From positions 42,267,001-42,331,000 of the forward strand of contig NC_060214.1 of assembly GCF_021130785.1 (NCBI RefSeq): 64,000 nucleotides of DNA, written 5' to 3'. Origin of the DNA: Homalodisca vitripennis. Its lineage: Eukaryota > Arthropoda > Insecta > Hemiptera > Cicadellidae. Below the pieces are notes generated by a model that saw only the letters and a program-made list of their open reading frames with translations, had not been told where the DNA came from and made no database searches. The translations under genes were made by a program, and so were the position numbers. This document shows, in pieces, positions 58,509 to 64,000 of the stretch (its first letter is position 1; each line of letters opens with the position of its first letter).

Positions 58509-60559
58509 AATTACATTTTAGTATTCAATATTCTCTTTAACTCCGCCATCTTAATTTAGGTACAGTATTTTCCACCTCCCGTTTTACTCACATAATAGTG
58601 AATTATGTTTTTTAATCTCCTTGATTTTCTATATTATCGCTACAAATTTTAAATATTACATATCATAAAACTGTAAGCTATTATATGATTATAAGTATAA
58701 AAAAAATATTTATTTTCTGGACTTTAGCTGTCATAAATAGTCCCTTTTTTATTATAAATTAGACTACTTTTATCCTGTATCTGATGATTTTTTCTGTAAA
58801 TATAAAATAGGAATTACAAGTTTTGAAAAGTTCATAAACATTGATTGGCCTTAATTTAGCTGCAGATGTATAAATTCCAGGCGGGATTAAGAAAACTGTA
58901 AAAAATCGGTAATATATCATCTTTATTTGAAACAAGATATTTTAGTTATTCTTAAAAACGGTTTGAATAATATATTGATATAGCTACGTCATAAATTGAC
59001 AGTAAAAAGCGTGTTATCTAAAAGTGCTCACAAGATTCTATGGCAGCCGGTACAAATATTGTTTTAAATGACTAAACAACTGCTGTTGACTGATTAAACC
59101 CACATTTTCCTTATATACAGTTCTATTATTCCATTTATTCTTACAAATATTACGACATAGTTTCCTTTATACTGTATATTGCAATTAATAATAATGTGAT
59201 AGAGATCAATAGATGTTGCACCCGGATTTCAATATCCTATTTGTAATCAAATCGATGTAAAACGTTGTAAAATAATCGTCTGAAATTAATATTTGGGGTG
59301 TTCCCATTATAATATCACAAACTTCCGTGGCTCTTACTACATTGTGTTTTGCGAGAGGTTAGCACAACTTCAGGACGTGATAGTCAGTTAATATGTGTTT
59401 TGATTAAAAAATCATAACTCAGAACCCGTTAAAAATAACATGAAACTTAGCAGTTACGCAAATTAAAAAAAAAAAAAACATAAAAACACTAAATATAACT
59501 TAAAATTTTCTAAATGGTGGCATTGAATTTATTTTAAACTTGCAAGAAATAATTATTTAATGCAAAATTAAAGATAAAACTAACAATATCAATTTTTTAA
59601 ATCGGCTAAATATAAAATAATTACATCAATTTTAGTTGGTGATTTGTTTATTGCTTACATATGTCCACAGAATCTTTTTAAGTACTAGATCTAATTGTTT
59701 GTTATTTATTGGTCTTCGTTGAGAGATGTTGTGCAGGGTAAGGTCACTTATGTAAATGGCGGCAATATCAGCTACTGTATGGTTCTTGGCAGTTGAGATC
59801 CTCTTTACTGGACTCTATAACACACAATATACCACATAAATCTTATAAATAAGCTATTTAGATGTTGAAATATCGCTTTGGCAACAAATTATGTGACAAA
59901 ACAAGTGTCTCCATCGTTGCTTCATTATAATATTTTATTTTGTTATATCTGTTATATAACTCATTTTAAATTGCATTGCGTGCATAAATTTTTCATTGTA
60001 AATAAAATATACTTGACATATATTAAATTGATTTCCTTTTTTATGTATGGTTTAAGGTTAATTACATGTAAAAAAGAATATATTTACAGTGTAGTTGCAG
60101 ACTAACCGTAGAGTATACAAATATTTTTAAGCATATTCAATAAAGGATATTGAAATCTAAAAGAGGTTCCGTAGTTAAATTTCAGATTTGAAGTACACCT
60201 ATTATTCTTTTAAATATGTAAACACACTGAGGTATAGAAACGTTAAAGTCATGTAACGCAGCACAATATTTAAATACATATATTATACTAATATCGGCAA
60301 AAAATATTGTTTTAAACGCATAATCTGCTATATTGTCAATTTTGTTTTAAAATTGTAGGTAAAACTGTTTAAGACAATGTTAGAAGGATCATATAATAGG
60401 TTATGTAATTTAATAAAAAAAACTACTATAGCATTAAAATTATCAATATAATAAACACCTTTTATTATTCCCCAAGTATTTCACATAGACTAATAGTTGT
60501 GTGAATGTGATAGGAAAATCAAATGGTTACGACTCTAGTTTTAAACTACATCTTAATTC

Positions 60560-61000
60560 ACAATAAAACTCTGGCTAAGAAACTATTTTTTTAGACTGGT
60601 AAAATAAACGAAAGAAAATCACTATTAAGCATCTATTTATGAACTAAATAGTGTATTATGTGTTTACGGCGATATAATAAGTGTTAATTGTGTCAAACGA
60701 ATTAGTATGAGCCTTGCAAAATCAAGTTTGTCTTTAGTGTTTACAAGGACGCAATTTTCTCTCTACGCTCCGAACATGAATAATTCACAGAGAGTGTATG
60801 TATCTTTGCCGAGGCCTGGAGCTTTATTATCATATCTACCTTTTCAGCTTGCAGACCATAGTAAGATTTGCATTAGTTATTTGTGTTTGCAATATTATAT
60901 CTTGAACATTGTAAAACTATTACACATTTTCCATTCATAAAATAGTTTCCACTCGATGTAACCTGAAAGCAAGTAAGTATGAAAGCAACCTGGTGTAAAA
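60560..61000 (+). repeat. Dispersed repeat R2, copy 4
   Basis: Shares GCTAAGAAACTATTTTT, GTGTTTACAAGGACGCAA, CTACGCTCCGAA-ATGAA and TCTACCTTTTCAGCT with the copies at 45720 and 52750. Noncoding. Confidence 0.7.
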
Positions 61001-64000
61001 TGTTGTATTACACCCAAATAAATGAAAATTGTGCTAAAATGTTTTGTTTCCTATTAATGCGATAACGCCTCATCAGCATTACAAGAATATCCTGACAGGA
61101 ATCTTTTATGGGTTAGTTTTTTACATAATAAAAGTTAAGGCGTTTACTTTGATTAAAAGAAAGTTGAAAATTTGAAATAAAAGGGTGATAACGACGTGTG
61201 ATTATAATGTACAATATTTGTAACATTGTAAAACAAGATGCGATCAAATGGTAAAGTTAAATCTCTACAGAACTTTACCAAAATTAAAAAAATATTTAAT
61301 AACGTCTAATCTGTCATTAAGGAAATCAAGACACCAAATATATACATTTTTTCAGTTACCTAAGCAGTGAGAACAACATCATGAAACATTAACCTAAATA
61401 ATAGATAATAATTTTAGTAGAAAATATTTTATTCGTTCGTTTTGAAAAAGGCCCGATGGTTTTGAAACAATGCTACAATTTAGTTTCGTGAGATGTCACT
61501 TAAAACCAGTAATACTTTTTCTTTAATATACATTACTCTAAACAGTAAACCAATTACATAATATTGCATCTTAGTTACATTTATATATATTACAAATTTT
61601 TCACCTAACATTTTTTATGAGTTTATAAAATTAGGGTAGCGACGGAGTAGTATGGAAAAAGAACTTATAAGTTTTAGTTACAAATAGTTTATAATACTAA
61701 AAGTATCACATATATAACTGAAACTTATTGAAGATTTGTTTTTAAGTCAATCAAAACTTATTATCATTAATGTAAAATATCTCTTCTGACTTTGTCAGAA
61801 TAAATGTAGATGTCACAAAGGGCCGTTATTTCATAATGCCAAACTAAAGATACATTATTAGATGTTTAATTTCCACAGCACTGATGGGCCAACAATTCTC
61901 AATGTTGACATTTGAATATGATCGTAACTCTTTCAAACATTTAAATACTTTATAATCTTGAATCCTTATTTGAAAATGTTATAAGCACATAAATTTGAAG
62001 AACGTAAATTTCTTTGAGTTGCAATTAATATGAAATTATGTATGTAAAAATATTTTGGTATAAATAATTAAATCTATACTTCTGTAACATTACTCAGCCA
62101 CCATCGTTGTCGAAAAAATATTAACAATAAAATAGTGCTACAAATTACTTGAAAATATTAAGAAACGTTTGAAGGGTAAGGATGCCTAACACACTCACTC
62201 AATCTATATTATAACATACTGCCGCTGTTCTAAGTACTGTCTGAATCTATTATTAACTACTGTAGTTATCTTGTTCACAATTATTTACTCAATGTTGTAT
62301 ACTACTTAGAACGTTGCTCGCCGACTATTTGTTAATTTTATGAGATAAAACCTCGTGGGAACAAACCGTATTGTGAATAATCTGAAAATTTTAAAACCAG
62401 TTTTTTTGTCCTTAATGCAAAGTAACTTATATAACTATTGCTTTTATAGAAATATAATACAGTTTTTGTATATATTTTTTAAATGTATCGATTTGGATAA
62501 ATAATGGCAGTTGACTCAGTTAAAATATTTAGTAGAATTTTATTCACCTACATATTGACATTTTTCATTGGTTATAAGTCGGGCTAACGAACTTGTCAAA
62601 GCTATGTGCAGATTCTGCCTTTGTACCAAGTAAAAAATAAAGCATTATAGTGTTCTTAAGATCTTGTTATACGAGTATTTTAATAGCCCATATATAAATA
62701 TACATAAAAAATTATAGGTTTTTTTGATTGTGGTATTGCTAAAAAAATGTTGATTGTCTTCCGGAAATTTTTGCCTAAAATTCAATTGGATACAATGTCA
62801 ATTAAAACTTTCAAAACTCGTCTTTTAAATCTTCAACTGCTTTAAGCAAATACGCTTAAATGAAGATAGAATCATGTAGCGAAACTATGTCACGAAAGAC
62901 TTCATATACATGCACTAAACTTTATTTAAAAAGGGAAGATAGCCTTACAATGCTTTAGTTTTATATACATGTCTTTTTTATGATTGTAAGTATATCCGTC
63001 ATTTCAAGAATGAACGGAGGTATGGATTTTAATCTTCGCATGCAATCCAAGCGAGGTCTATTATGATACATGCCATGGCGTATTTCTATCTAGTTGGAAA
63101 TGGAAATATAAATCTAAAATTCATGATCACAGGAAGTCACTGAATTGATAATAATTGTGTTTCCAATAAAACCGATTGACGCAGAGACCAAGCTTAGAAG
63201 TCAATGGCTGATAAATAACTTTTCAGTCTAATGAAGTCAACACACAGATCCTTCCCAGGCTGGTTTCGGTTTTTACAGCCACGTATATTTTATATTTCAT
63301 GCTAAAGAATATAACTTTAAAAAGGATTAATATTTTATTAATATCAATATTTTTGGGTTATCTGGACGATCATCGCCTGACCTTGAACCAAAATTCTGTG
63401 TAATTTACTGTTTATAAATTTATTTATACCAATCACATTATTTAATTACATTATCATTAATGTTATATAGCATAAAAATATCAATAAAATGATTCAAAGC
63501 TTGTATATGTTCTATCAACCTGTCAGCCCCCTGAGCCTATTGATAATAGCTTTCCAGCAAAAGTATATTTGAAGGAAAGTGCTGTTCCTTTTCAGATCGA
63601 CTTTCGTACCAAGTGCATTTATTTTATATGACCATTCCAAAATTTACTACAATAAATCTTGATTGTAATGTTTCGATTAAACAGCGTAATATTATCTTAT
63701 CCGTCACATCATTTGTAAAAAAACTTCATGTGCTTATAACTTAGCTTTATAATTATTTAACGTGTACAATAAGATAATTAAATCAAGATTTTTACGTAGA
63801 ATAAACCAGTATTTTTTTATTTTGATTTTAGGTAATTTGATAAAGCAGAACGCCATATATGCTAACACTTACAAATATTTAAATAATTTGTTTAAATTAT
63901 TTAACAAGAGTTTTCTGCAATACAAATTATTATTCGAGGAATTCATGAATTTAATTTATCCATACATTATACATTGTTGGATTCAGGTTCTGCAGTACAA
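61001..64000. other. AT-rich noncoding sequence to window end
   Basis: No gene supported. 63110-63280 is a diverged copy of the repeat at 47800-48010, and 63000-63060 faintly resembles 42190-42250. Confidence 0.5.

Overview
This window looks like repeat-rich, AT-rich heterochromatin from an arthropod, most likely an insect. The mobile elements point that way: an envelope-bearing Ty3/gypsy (errantivirus-like) retroelement, a Polinton/Maverick, an R1-clade LINE fragment, a non-autonomous Helitron-like element and a Penelope-like relic. I found no host protein-coding gene. Every coding stretch I can support belongs to a mobile element, and the envelope ORF is the only long one without an internal break. 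Layout: 1-2673 is a 148-bp satellite (18 copies) that runs off the left edge. 3200-11183 is a 5'-truncated errantivirus-like element: no gag or protease, a frame-broken pol, an open env of about 659 residues, about 2.1 kb of noncoding sequence, a purine tract and a 3' LTR. On the other strand, 11276-16983 holds a decayed Polinton core: integrase, then zinc fingers with a repeated acidic-hydrophobic motif, then protein-primed DNA polymerase B. It is followed by a GC-rich tandem-repeat island (17037-17467). 17465-34712 is an array of a roughly 5.8-kb noncoding module carrying a tRNA-like tail. Module 0 (tail only) and module 1 point right, module 2 points left and module 3 points right. This makes two near-perfect palindromes that share module 2 (centres at 24134 and 29947). 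Module 2 is a mosaic: its inner 4.58 kb matches module 1 and its outer 1.25 kb matches module 3, with the switch inside a 50-bp zone. 34713-64000 is AT-rich, noncoding and repetitive. It contains a truncated R1-type LINE with target-site duplication (36986-38531), old module relics (41480-43900), several diverged dispersed repeats, a Helitron-like element (about 48103-49228), a Penelope GIY-YIG endonuclease fragment with a hammerhead-like motif (54606-55178), a 283-bp tandem duplication (57941-58508) and many (TA)n tracts. The observations most worth following are the mosaic double palindrome, the Polinton zinc-finger protein with four acidic-hydrophobic motif copies resembling a viral activation domain, the chimeric 5' end of the gypsy pol ORF, and the clustering of Polinton frame breaks in A-runs.
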